From: Labeo rohita
Taxonomy: Eukaryota; Chordata; Actinopteri; Cypriniformes; Cyprinidae
Direction: 5' to 3'
Length of the DNA stretch: 64,000 nucleotides
NCBI RefSeq assembly: GCF_022985175.1
Contig: NC_066875.1
Location: forward strand, 14,496,670 to 14,560,669
Part shown: in pieces, positions 22,168 to 34,692 of the stretch
Numbering within the stretch: position 1 is the stretch's first letter
Layout of the letters: each line of letters begins with the position of its first letter
Notes under the pieces: generated by a model
Databases searched by the model: none
What the model was told of the DNA's origin: nothing
Seen by the model: only the letters and a program-made list of their open reading frames with translations
Program-made: the position numbers and the translations under genes

Positions 22168-22357
22168 TGGGTTACACCATCAGGTCTCCTCATACTGGAA
22201 AGCTAGTTGTCTGGCTGGAAACCTTCTCGCCTCGGACTCGCTGGGGGAATAGATTCCTGACATGAGCGACTAACACCATCGACAAACAACAACACACCGG
22301 CGGATAAACCGCACTTATCCCTGCGAGCGACCACCTGTTTCCAGCGCAGACTAAACG
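22168..22357 (+). other. Candidate 5' UTR exon of the slc8a gene
   Basis: A 190-nt segment bounded by an acceptor-like TTATTTGCGTTTCAG and a strong donor ACG|GTAAGC. It is locally CpG-rich. Spliced to 47914, the exchanger frame would meet an in-frame TAA at 22352-22354, so the ATG at 47962 would be the first usable start. It contains a minimal upstream frame ATG-AGC-GAC-TAA at 22262-22273. Mammalian SLC8A genes also use several non-coding first exons. If the left edge is instead a transcription start, only the donor boundary stands. Confidence 0.4.
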
Positions 22358-25180
22358 GTAAGCGCTTCACTTCCCTGAGGGACGATCCAAGGGAATACTG
22401 TTTGCATAGTTGTGTCTCCAAAATGTTCATCAGATTATTCATTTAAATATAGCAGTTTGAGCGACCGCTGTGCGTAAAGGCGCATTAGATATTAGACTCT
22501 TAACAGATATAAGTGCTGCTAAGATCTTGGAAATCTCCATGTCATAGGTCTTGTTTTTTATTATGCAATTACTTTGTAATGTAGTTTAACCACTGAAGTG
22601 GTTTAATGATTGCTAATTATGAACACAGAATCACAAATAAACGGGGTATTTTGAGGATCCAAATACACTTTAATTTCCATGTGCGCTCTCATCTTTGTCT
22701 TCTTCTCATCCTTTCGTTCAGACTCTATCTCAGTCACACATTCGCTCAATCCCAACATCGCTCAGATTATTCTCCTGTAATCCAAGGCACAAATTGAAAT
22801 CTCGTTTGAACCTGCGTTACGCAATTGGCAACTGGTCAGGATGTAGTTAGTTGTGAGCAGAATGCATGTGTTTATTATGTAGAAAATGCCTCTTAAATCA
22901 CGTAGGTTGCAGGGGAGTGGGAAAAAATATGTTAAATAATATTTTGTTGTTATTGCACAATTGTGTGTGTGTTTTTCTTTTTTTGTTATGAGGGAATAAT
23001 TGCTTAGCATCATACTTATAAATGTCTTACTCAGAATACCTTATTAGTCACAGAAAATTTTCCAGTTATGCTAGATATTTTGTCATTTACGTGTCCTTAC
23101 TAGTACACTGCCAGCAATTCACAAACACAAAACAAAATAATTTGACCAACACACCCAAACAGGCAGGGAGAGACGCACTGTTTTAATAAACAATTATACT
23201 GCCGATGCCCTTCTGACCCTAGTTTGGTTTGGAGGAACTACATCAGCCCTAGGAAGTCTGTTTCATGCTTATAAGAACCTCTGAAAAACATTGAAGCACT
23301 GGTCAAACATCTTTGTGCTATTTTATCACATGTAATTCAGTCTTTCTAAAAGTGTCTTCATAAGCAATGAACCAAATCAACCAGCTGCAAGGTGAATCAC
23401 AACATAACAAAACTTTGATTAGAAGCAAAATATATTTGAAAATCATACAAAAAAATAAAGGTACAAGACAGCATTAATGAGGGAATAAACTACAATCCCA
23501 TACAGCATTACAAATGATGGATTAATATAAAAAATATTAATTTAAAGATGTTACTTTTATTGCAATATATACATGTACACAAACATTTAAGTATTTTGAA
23601 ATTGTAGGGAGTAGTCTTTCATTTGTAGTGGTTCATTGGAGTGGGCAGGCTCTAAAAAGATCTTTTGGGGCAATTTGCTCATTTAGATACTCTGATTGGT
23701 TGAGATTTATTTCCAGAATCATGGGAAATGCAGGTCCACTGCTGAACATGATTTTTGAAGAAATAATATGAAATAAGTTTTCTCATACCGAAAATTATTG
23801 ATGCAATCTGTCAGTCCCTCATCTAAGGGAACCAAGATTACTTTGATTAACCAGAGATGTTTCAACAGGACTGTAAATACAGGAAAGGAAACTTTGCTTG
23901 TCATAAAAGCTCAAAAACATACTTATGTTCAAAATGTTCTGCAGTTCTGTCTAAATTAACCACTAGTGGCAGTAAAACACCAACAAAATTTATTAATGTT
24001 CACATGTTATGATTACTGCAGCAGACTACTGATTAATAAACGCTTATTTTCACATTTCAATTTGAAAGTGTTGCAAATGTGCAAAAAGCAACATAACATA
24101 ATTTTGCTGGAATGTCACCAGAGGCATGTTTTTCCAATGAGATTGATTTGCGAGTATTAGGTTGCAACACATTTTCCAAATGAACGTAGGCTAAAAGTTT
24201 CTCAAGTCACTCTGCTATTTATTTGAGACTGGGCAAGCTTTTTCTGGCCCAGGTCACATTTTTTATTAATATGGAGTGCAAGTGTGCCAGGAAATATGTC
24301 TTATTTGACCTGAGGGATTGGTGGTTGGAGTGAACGAGGAGAAGAGGTAATTAAAATAGATGGGTTGAGGAAATTGAGATTGGCTAAGAGAGGCTAACGT
24401 TATGAAATCACTTGTCAAAACCAGTGCTGTCATTAGTCACACATTAACAGGTCGTCCAGGTCGTGCGATAAGAGAGTCATCAGCAGGTTATGTGTGGTGA
24501 CAGTCATAATGATGTTGGTGAATGTTATGTTTATGAAAGAAACAGGAAGCGCTCATGTTTACAGTTGGGATAAAATCAGAAAAATGTTCAGCACTCTCTT
24601 CTTTTTTTGTCAGGTGGTACCATATTTTGAAAGGTATCATAGTTCAAATCAATTAGTCTAATGAGACAAAGTGAGAAACATGTGCATGTATAATCCATAT
24701 CTGGTTTTAATGACAAACAGACCTTTCCAAAGATATTTGTTTGTTTGCGGTATAGTTTAAAACAAATTCTGGACAAAATCCTTCATTTAATTACTATTGA
24801 AAATGCAATTACTTTTTCTAAAAACCCCCAAATCCAAAGGTTAAATGAGCATTTGCTGAAGATGTGCTAGTTTCATGATTGGAATTAGATGTGGAACTAA
24901 AACCCCAAATATTGTTTGTTAATTTGTGCCTCAACAGAATGCTAATTTCAATAGTAAAAGGGGAAAAGTGGAAAGATTTTAAATATCTTGTGTTGAATTA
25001 ATTGCCAGGAAAAACATTTTTACTCCCTTGTAGATTATGATTTGACATGGTTCAAACTATTATTGATAGTTCGTATTTTTTGTATTTAACAGTGTGGGAT
25101 GTCTTTTGCTTTAGTTTTTGCTTTATTCGTGTTATAATAGTTTAATGTTTTTAAAATCAATAATTAAATTGTTTTTGTAT

Positions 25181-25368
25181 ACACTCTCAGAGAAAAAAGG
25201 TACAAAAGCTGGGGCGGTACCCTTATTTACCCCCAAAGGTTGCTTATTAGTACCTTAAATGTACATATTAGTACCTCAAGTGTATATATTAGTACCTAAA
25301 TGGTACATATTAGTACCTTTTGAAAAGGTACTGCCCCAGCGACAGCTTTTGTACCCTTATTTGTGAAT
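25181..25368. mobile_element. MITE with GGTACAAAAGCTG ends and internal TAGTACC tandem units
   Basis: Left GGTACAAAAGCTGGGGCGGT and right ACTGCCCCAGCGACAGCTTT-TGTACC are inverted copies. Between them lie about four units of roughly 22-23 bp, each with TTAGTACCT and GTACATAT. Confidence 0.9.
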
Positions 25369-26762
25369 CTCTTTAGATCATTGATGTCAGTATCATGTGG
25401 AAGGGACATGAGGAGATCAAAGATGAAAGTGGGGCAAATGCAAAAATGAGGGATGATCTCTGATTATCTGACAGGAGACAGAGTCTCTCACATACATGTC
25501 AGCTGATAAAAAAGTGATGCGTAACATCTGCCTAAAAATGGAGGGAACATGAGAGAAGCGTAGAAGAGCGTGAATGAGAGGTGTGAGAAAGAAATCTATG
25601 TGAGGATGTGAGAAAAAAGAGAAAGAAGGGGATAAGGCAGAAGGTATGGCTGGGGAGACTTTTTTTTAGGTCAGATTTCTCCCACAGGCTCTTGATGTTA
25701 GATACCACTTTCAGACGCTCTTGAGAGGATAGCCTTTTGAATTGGGGACCTACATCTCTTTGACAACTCTTAAACAGCAGCACATAGACACTGTGGAGGT
25801 GCATGCAGCAACCCCAGAAAAGAATTTGAACACTTAAAAATATGAATGTCATTACGCTATGGGTTTGAAATGAACTTTTTCAATCACCAGCCAGTTTGCT
25901 ACTCAGTTAAGTTTTGGCATATCCCTCATTCAGAACTTCTACTAGGCAAAACAAAGATATCGAAATATATCAACATCATATTTTAGATTTAAATATATTT
26001 ACTATAAAATCTATTTATGAATTATTGAATTGATTTTATCAAAGTCAATCTTGTTTGCAGATAGAATAAAAATGAGAGTAGTGCCACAAACTGAATCCTA
26101 TCCATCGCAAAATTGTCTGTTACTTCTCTGATGAAACAGAAGAAGTCATGCTTGCCTTCACATGCTATCGGAATTATCGAAAATACGATTTCCTAATTGT
26201 AAATTGGACCTGAATGGCCTCTCAAGTTGTACTAGTAAACTCCAAGATAATTTTGATACTTGAGTTTCCGAGTTGGGTGGGCCATAACCTTTAAACATGG
26301 TGGAGGGGACAACGATTGCCACTGTCAGTACTATTCTTTGTTAGATTTTTCTGCAACAACTACATCACCTTGTCAAGTTGTCACTAAAGTAGTGTATATT
26401 TATAGGAAATCATCTGAAGCATATTGTATTTTTCATAAACAGTGAAGTAAGCATGTATTTGACTAAAATTCCAGAATTGTCAGCAAGCTATCTAGCGTGG
26501 TAAATGTTTAAATAGTTGTCAACCAATGGGGTGCTACATTTTATTCCTTCCTTATTCTTTACAGCAAGCTCTTAATCACAGCTTCATTAGTGGGAAATAG
26601 GAAGTTTCCGATAGCATGTGAAGCCAGCATAAGTTTCTTTACCTTTTGGTTTTCCATGTTCCCGTTTGCTTGTGTTCCTACTAGTTAGTCTCCTTGGTTG
26701 TTAATTAGTTCTCCACATCTGTTCTGTTTCAGTTACTTATCATCTTTCTATTTAAACCCTAA

Positions 26763-27530
26763 GGCCTGGTTTCACAGACAGGGCTTAGGCTATGTCTACA
26801 TTAATCTGGATACATTTAAAAATGGAGTTTTCATTTTTAAACACTCTCTGTCCACGTTAGCATTTTCAAATGTTTTCCAAAAGTTTCTCATCCACACTGA
26901 AACATCGGAAAACATTGAATTCACCTTACTGCGAATGTGTACAACCTTGTAAAAGCTCACTGATGCCCCTTATCCACCAGCAGGCACCAGGTGCTAGTTC
27001 AGAGCTAGTGCTATTGCCAGTTCAGAGTTGGTTTGACTGACGAACCTTCTAAGAGCTAGTTTGCTCTTTAAACTTTTAAATTGTTCTTTTGGTACTTCAG
27101 CACCACATGCCGACCGGTCCGCGCAGCGCTGACATATCCCGAACAAGCCTAATATTAACAATGACTCTGCAAACCTACATCAGCATCCAAACATAGTGAA
27201 TACAACGGTCACAAGCGGTTCTTACCTCTAGACCAGAAATGTTTTGGTGCTACTTAAGAACCACTTTTCCTGGTTACGAGCTAATAACTTATGTTTAGAA
27301 CTTTAGATTAAGTTAAATTAAGCCAGGATTGGGCCATAGTTCAATTAGGACATTTAAGTAATTTTTATAAACATGCCTTAGAAAAAAAACATTACTCGTG
27401 TCCATCTAGAGCCAAAACAAAGGCATTGATATATTTTAAGATCAGTCAGTGCAAGTTTCTTTCAGTTGAAACCACTCAGATTTACATTTTAGTCTGGGAC
27501 TAGACTTAAGTCTTGCCTGTGAAACCGGGG
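26763..27530. mobile_element. GGTTTCACAGACAGGGCTTAG-type MITE interrupted by another insertion
   Basis: Left end GGCCTGGTTTCACAGACAGG and right end TCTTGCCTGTGAAACCGGGG are inverted. The body resumes at about 27304 (AGATTAAG..TTAAGCCAGGATTGG) through GACATTTAAGTAATTTT to AGTCTGGGACTAGACTTAAG. The middle 26789-27306 does not belong to this family. Confidence 0.85.
26789..27306. mobile_element. Nested insertion(s) within the 26.8 kb MITE
   Basis: Begins GCTATGTCTACATTAATCTG. A second sequence type starting near GATGCCCCTTATCCACCAGC and ending near AACCACTTTTCCTGGTT may be a further insertion inside it. The host sequence resumes after TTTAG, close to the TTAG at the left junction. Confidence 0.6.
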
Positions 27531-28276
27531 ATGCATTTTCTTCATTTTATTGTCTGTTCTCATCTTAGTTTGTGTTTGTGTACTCTTACTCCTGCGTTTT
27601 CTTCTTCCTATTGACTTTACTTATTAAAAAACTGTTTCTTGGACTTTCTATTGTTGTGGGCCTCATACAAATCATGCCCCAAAATGATATAAAGACACTA
27701 AGGAGCACTTTTGGCATCTGCATAGAGGCAGGTGAAAGTCTTGGATAGCCAACATTTATCAGATGCCTAGGAAGTGAGAACGGGTTGAAAAGGTGCTCTC
27801 TTTGCCAGCATTATGCTATGTTTTCATAATTTTTTTGATTGTTAGTTTTTTTAAAGATTTATTTTTGCCTAGGGTGACTATGTGTGCCATTTTTCACGGA
27901 CAAGCCAGGATTTGTTTTGGATTTGTTTTCCTCTTTTCATACTTGCTGAAGGTAATGATCGAAAAGTAGTTTGACCAATAACATGCAGGTATTGCACATA
28001 ATTGACCAAATGTGAAGGAGGGCTCTACAGAGAACAGTTAAAACAATGCAAATATGTGTACAATCTTTGTTTGACATCAAAGTACCATGAAAGCGATTTG
28101 AAAGCATAAGCAGCCATCTACTCTCTATAGCTCTCACGGTACTTTAATGTCATACAATGATTGGTCTGTGCAGTGCAAACAAAGCCAAAACTTGGATATT
28201 TTAGGCAATATAGAAATCCTGGCCAGGGCTTGTCCAGTAGCATGTATGGTTACCCTATTTTTGCCTTTATTTAGAC

Positions 28277-28469
28277 CAGGGGTGCTCAGCCCTGTTCCTG
28301 GAGATCTACCTTCTTGCAGAGTTCAGCTCCAACCCTGATCAAACACAACTGAACCAACTAATTAGGATCTGAAGGAGCACTTGATAATTACAGACAGGTG
28401 TGTTTGATCAGGGTTGGAACTAAACTCTGCAGGAAGGTAGATCTCCAGGAACAGGGCTGGGCACCCCTG
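28277..28469. mobile_element. hAT-type MITE with perfect 8-bp target duplication
   Basis: 193 bp with terminal inverted repeats CAGGGGTGCTCAGCCCTGTT / GGGCTGGGCACCCCTG. It is flanked on both sides by ATTTAGAC (28269-28276 and 28470-28477). An 8-bp duplication is the hallmark of hAT transposition. Another copy is at 34144-34303. Confidence 0.96.
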
Positions 28470-29156
28470 ATTTAGACAGTATAGCTGAAGAGAGGGGCGG
28501 ATGCAAAGAGGTAGAGAGAGGCACAGGACCCAGGACTAAAACTTATTAGGTTGCCTGAAGTGAAACTGCACTATATATTGGAGTACTGCCCACAAGGCTA
28601 TCGGCTCTGACATGTTTTGCCGTTGTTGGGGGTTCTGATAGTGATGGCATGCAAAGTGATAAAACACAATAATCATAACCTGCCAAATTGGCTAGTGAAT
28701 TCATAGCTTACTTGCCATGGTTGATTTTCACCCCCATTTGGTAAGTTGGCACTTGGCAGTTCATTTTAAACCTTGATTACATTACATACAAAATATCAAG
28801 ACAAATAGCCTCCTCAAACAAATGGTGCTAGAGCTTTTCTTAGAACCTACTTTCCTTTTTTAGACTTTTTTTGCAACGACTTTTAACCAGCTGGTGTCAG
28901 TGTGATTTTTACTGGATGTATGAAGACAGTTCCTCACAAGTTCACACAGAATAATCTCAGGTGTAGATTACTTGTTTACTTGGTTCACTAATATTAGACA
29001 ACCAGAAAATGTTTTGTCCTAATTTTGCTCATTATATATATTGATTTAACATTTGCTACAAATACATTTTTCTGAATACTGTCTGGATATTTGTTTTAGG
29101 CTACATTATGTGTTCACGTACCTTTACCACAGTGAGCCCAGATGGACAGAAAAAAA

Positions 29157-29417
29157 TAGAGGTAACTTTGCAACTACATGTCAACTAATTCTCATTAATT
29201 TGCAACTACATGTCTACTAACTCTCAGAGCAGATTGTTAGGTTAGGTTTAGGGTTAGTAGAATTAGTTGACATATAATTGCAAAGTTTAGAAGAGTGTTA
29301 GAAGATATTAAGCAGATAGTCTACTAATACTCTAATGACTAGTTGACATGCAGTTGCAAAGTTACTTACTCTTAGTAGAATGTCTAAAGTGGACTATCAA
29401 AATAAAGTGTTACCATT
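29157..29417. mobile_element. MITE-like repeat with AACTTTGCAACTACATGTC motif
   Basis: Contains direct and inverted copies of TTTGCAACTACATGTC (near 29166, 29198 and, inverted, 29346) and ends AATAAAGTGTTACC. It fits a dispersed cyprinid repeat. Ends are approximate. Confidence 0.7.
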
Positions 29418-32400
29418 TGTTTATAATACTCTGAGAGAGATGGAGAGATTAAATGTAAGAAATATCAAACAAGAGAAAGCTGTCGAGAAGAAGATGATGT
29501 AATTTCAGGTGATGTTATGGGTTCAGCACTTGTAGCCACTGTCCCCTTGAGGACATTTTCATTTGACACTAGCAAGCTGTGACTCTGAGCATGTAACTCA
29601 GCATGCAGACAACCATGTGAGACCCACAGGGATGTAAATTGCTCATGGTTAGATGCCACTTTGCACACTGTGCATCTGTGTGTGTGAGTGAAGTACACCC
29701 TCCTACTGTCTGCTAATGTCACGCTGGCTGTTTGGCTGACGATGCTCAGCATGGCACAGGGTGGCTTTGCCTCAGTGCTGCGGGAACCGTCCAAAAGTGA
29801 CGGCAGTTCCAGCGCTTTTACTTACAGAACTCGAAAGCCTCTGAGAGCTCTGAGGGTTTTTTAGGAACAGAGACGAATCACTTCCATGGAAAAGTTTTGA
29901 AAGTTGATCTGAAGAGACAGAGTTTTGAAGCTGAGGCTGACATCTTTTTCCCTGCTGGATTCTGAATGAGCTCATGAGTATTTTTAGATCTTGTTTTTAG
30001 ATTGGCTGTTTACTTTCTTGGAAGTAAAATAAACAATATGTTTCTGAATATATTAAATCAGAATATGGAATTGGCCCATTTATAGTGGTACACTGTACAC
30101 ACTAAAATACATACTTTATCAAGATAAAAGATGCTTCTACATTCTAAATCATAAATGTTCTTAAAACAGCTTTGGAGTGGGGGCTTGAATTTTTGTAGCA
30201 TCACTGCATCGTGGCAAGCCAATAAAAGTACATATTTTAAAGTTAGCCTAGTCTCATGACAATAATGTAGTGTCATTTTTGTAAAATTATATTACATTAC
30301 TTTCACATTTCATGGCAGTTTTAAAGTTAAATCTCTAGTTAGTGGTGCTAAAATTGTGTTGATATTTCTCTGAAACAGATGAATATGACTTTGCCAACAT
30401 TTTATTACGTTAGTTGTTTCACACATTGCACAGTTCGGAAATAAAATGTCATCAAATCCCACCCTAAACCTTACTGATAGTTTGAGTAAAAGCAAAATAA
30501 AACTTATTTGCTGAAACAACCTCACTGTTTTGGCTTGCTTCTACAAGGCTTTGAGAACTTCTGTTGAATTTTGTGATTTGTGTTTCACGAAACTCATGCC
30601 AGAGTGGTTTGCAATGCCAATGCAGTGATTTACCAGGTGAACTTTTGAGCAAGTTTACTATGTTTGAAAAGCCATACATATGGAGGTATCATAATGTGTT
30701 AAAAGCCAAACATTAAAATGTTTTTGTTTACAAACCATACACTATAGTAAAAGTGTTTCAACGTCAAACATCACACACACAAACACACATCATTATTGAT
30801 ATCAGCCAATTAAGTTAAGTTCAGAGATAAAAGTGTGGGAGACTCCCTGTCAAACATAATGCACACCAAATGCATGCTATCAGGGTTTGTCTAAATATTA
30901 ACACTAGTCACGTCCATATGTATATGTCTGACAGATGGGAGATTCTCTGCCTCAAATGCAAGTATTAGCATTATCAAAAGTGGCAGTTAGCACTGCATGC
31001 TGCTTTTATATCACTGCCAGAAGCACATCAGCATTTGCAATTACTGCTTTCAGAGAGGAAGCCACTGTTTTCTGCCCTCAGCCCCTCTCTCTCTTCATTT
31101 TCAACTTCTCTTGGTTTTGCTTCCTTCATTTCATATGTTGTCATGGACTTTATTAACTTGCTACTAAGAGCGACAGATAAATGGTTAGTGTTGTACTAAT
31201 CCAACTGAGCTTGATATTTTCATAGACAATGTCACCGTTACAAGCAGTCAACATTCAACATTGGTTTAATCTTTTTTTTTGTATTTGTTTTGTATGAGGC
31301 CACACTGACTAGAAAATTTCTTAGGAGTTGTATTGTCTTCTTCACAACAGGACTTATTTCTTTTTATCAGTGAGTTCTTTTTATCAGCAATATTAGAACA
31401 TGTAATTCTGTCTTCCCATTTGTTTCTTCCTTTCTCATTCACATCCCCCTTATTCTTCCCAGAGGTTGTGTTGATACAGTTGTTAATTAGAAGCAGTGAG
31501 GTTTAATTATTTAGGCTCAGTAATTAGATCCTTCCCTGTATATCAGCATACTTGAGCTTTATACTTGTACATTGTTAGTTTTGAGCGTTAAGATGTCATC
31601 TCTTACCTTAGAGGCATTTCTGAACAGATGCAGTGTGCCGGATGTGCCCTGTATGTGTTTACATCTGGAGTGCTGTTTTGCTTTTTTTGGCTGGCAGCCT
31701 ATATATGTGTGTGAGTGTATATGGATGTCTAAGTTTGTTCAGATGTGTCTAATGAGGTGAAATGGAACAGTGCATGATTAATTTATTGAGGGACAAGATG
31801 CTATGCAGTCTGTGTAGTCTCATTTGGTCAGCTGAAAGATTCGCGGTGGGAAGAATATAGGTTTGTATTATAAAATAAAAGCTACACACTACTGTGTACT
31901 ACTCTTTTGGAAAGAAACTAACACATTCTTATTCAGGAAGGATGTATTAGTTGATCAAAAGTGACAGTAAAGACTTTTACATTGTTATAAAACACTTTTC
32001 CAAATAAATGCTGTTCTTTTAAATTTTCTATAGTCGAAGTGTAAAAAAAGTATCACAGTTTCCACAAAAATATTAAGCAGTTTTAAATTAATATTACTGT
32101 TTTTACTATATTACTATATTAGTATAAGTACTATACATACTTTTGTTTAAATAAATTTTGCCTCAAGACTTTTATCAAATACATTAAACATTAATTCTTA
32201 CCAACTTCATACATCATACAGACCAGATTTGTAAATAGACATGAAATATTGATTTGAGTTGGAATTGTTTTAGCTGGAATTATTATCATATGGGAAGAAA
32301 GAGATAGCAGGGTGATACAAAAGACATGATGCCAACACAGTACAGGTGATAATTGCTAAGGTCAAATATACAGTTTAGCGGTTATTGCAAAAATGATTTT

Positions 32401-33555
32401 CCTTTAGTCAGATTCATTTAACACTACTGCACATATGCTAAAAATCCATTTGTAAAGATGGGATGCATTCATGTTACCCATTTGATGGGTTTTTCTCAGA
32501 AGGTTCCCGTGGACCCCATTTTCTTGGCTCTTTTCAGAAGGTCCCTGAGATCTTCGGTCAGTTTAGTTAGCACATTTATCATCAGGTGTAGTGTCTGGTC
32601 AAACAGACAGTTTCTTTAGATATAATATAGGACATGCTCTGACTGAAATCAAGCTTGCTAGCTTGCTAGTAATAATGATATCACTTTGAAGAGCATGCTA
32701 TGGTATGTTCAGTGAATCGAATATGAATCCTGTCAAATGAAACTCAAGTCAGTCAAAAGCTGACGTGGTCATTGAATCAAAGGCAGAAATACTCATGTGC
32801 AAACAGAGTAACAGCTTGTCTTCTTTAGCTCTCCCTGAAACTATTCAAAATGTCAGTGGGATTAGTATTAAAATAATGATTGAATGAAAGGATGACGTTA
32901 AGCCGTGTTTTGTGATTGCTGTTGTGGGATTGATTTACTGAGTTAGGTCACTGAGCCAGTCATTTCATTTTCGATACCCTGCCCTTTCTGTTCATGCACA
33001 GAAAAATTGAGATGTGGATGGGGGAGCAGTGCTTGGAGACCGATAGAGAGAAAGAGAGAAAGAGTAATAATGTGTATGCTTATTTGAAGGGCACTGGGAA
33101 GCCATCACCTTTACCTTAGCAGATTAATCAGGGAAAACAGCAAAGGTTGTAAACTTCTGACATCTCGGAGCTGTCAGATGCTCTGCAGCTGCTAATTGAT
33201 GAGCTCGTATCCGTGTGGAAGTTTGGCCATCAGTGATCTCCTGTGAGCCAAGACAGGGGAAATACGGCCCATACACTTCATCAGCCAGAGCACTCTTGAA
33301 TTACTGCTCTTCAGGGTGAGATGCTGTGAATACAGTTTAGAGTTACTGGATATTATCACACAGCCCTATGGAGTACTTGATTCTGATAAGTTAATTGTGA
33401 CATTCTGTGGTTTTTGTGTGTATATGCGAGGGATGTCCGGAAAGTATCCAGTCTTGTAATATGAAAAATAGAGACATTTATCGAAGAAGATACAAGAAAC
33501 ATTGTACAAAGGTACAATGATACCTCAGTACCGTTCAAAGGTTATTTGACTTTTG

Positions 33556-34692
33556 GGATCATACAAAATGCATGTTATTTTTTATTGAGTACTGTCCTGA
33601 GTAAGATGTTTTACATAAAATATGTTTACATATAGTCCACAAAACAAAAAAATAGCTGAAATTATTAAAATAACCCCCTTCAATAGTTTGGGAACCTTTG
33701 GTTCTTAATACTGTGTGTGGTTGCCTGGATGATCTTTGACTGTACTTCAGAGAAAGTCCTCCAGGTCCTGCAGATTCTTCAGTTTTCCAGCATCTTTTGC
33801 ATATTTGAACCTTTTTCCAGCAGTGACTGTATGATTTCGAGACCCATCTTTTCACACTGAGGACAATTGAGGGACTCAAACACAACTATTAAAAAAAGGT
33901 TCAAACATTCACTGATGCTCCAGAAGGGAACATGATGCATTAAGAGCTGAGGTTGGGGGGGGTTCTTTGAATTTGAAGATCAATGTAAATTGTCTTCCGG
34001 GAAACATACAAATGTCTTCTGTTGCTTCTGAAGGGCAGTACTAAATGGAAAAAAATGATATTTCAACAAAATAAGAAAAATTTGGACATCCTGTTCAAAA
34101 GTTTTCACCCCCGGCACTTAATGCGTCGTGTTTCCTTCTAGGGCAGGGGTGCTCAACCCTGTTCCTGGAGATCTACCTACACGCCTGAACCAACTAATTA
34201 GGATCTGAAGGAGCACATGATAAGTACAGACGTGTGTTTGATCTGGGTTGGAACTAAACTCTGCAGGAAGGAAGATCTTCAGGAACAGGGTTGGGCACCC
34301 CTGTTGTAGGGCATTAGTGAATGTTTGAATCTTTTTTAATAGTTGTGTTTGAGTCCCTCAACTGTCATCAGTGTGAAAAGATGGATCTTAAAATCTTACA
34401 GTCACTGCTGGAAAGGGTTTAAATATGCAAAAGATGCTGGAAAACTAAAGAATCCGCAGGACCTGGAGGATTTTTCTGAAGAACAGTGCTCAGTTTAATT
34501 GTTCAGAACAAACAAAGGACTCATGAACAACCATCACAAAACAAAAAAAGAGTCGTAGTTCATCTAGGTTACCACACATAGTATTAAGATAAAAAAAAAT
34601 AACATGCATTTTGTATGATCTCTCTTATTTTGTTAAAATGATTCACATTTTCACAGATTTTGCAAGGGGTTCCCAAACTTTTGCATGCCACT
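33556..34692. mobile_element. Large foldback (palindromic) element, host of a hAT MITE
   Basis: The left arm (33556-33935) and right arm (34304-34692) are inverted copies. Shared words include GATCATACAAAATGCATGTT, AGTTTTCCAGCATCTTTTGC, AGCAGTGACTG and GAGGGACTCAAACACAACTA. The right end, CAAACTTTTGCATGCCACTG/TA, suggests a TA target. The left tip is missing. Family members are at 50880 and 54261. No transposase is encoded. Confidence 0.9.
34144..34303. mobile_element. hAT-type MITE nested in the foldback element
   Basis: 160 bp with CAGGGGTGCTCAACCCTGTT / GTTGGGCACCCCTG ends. Flanks are TTCTAGGG (34136-34143) and TTGTAGGG (34304-34311), an 8-bp duplication with one mismatch. It is internally deleted relative to the copy at 28277 (about 30 bp of the left arm missing). 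Confidence 0.94.
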
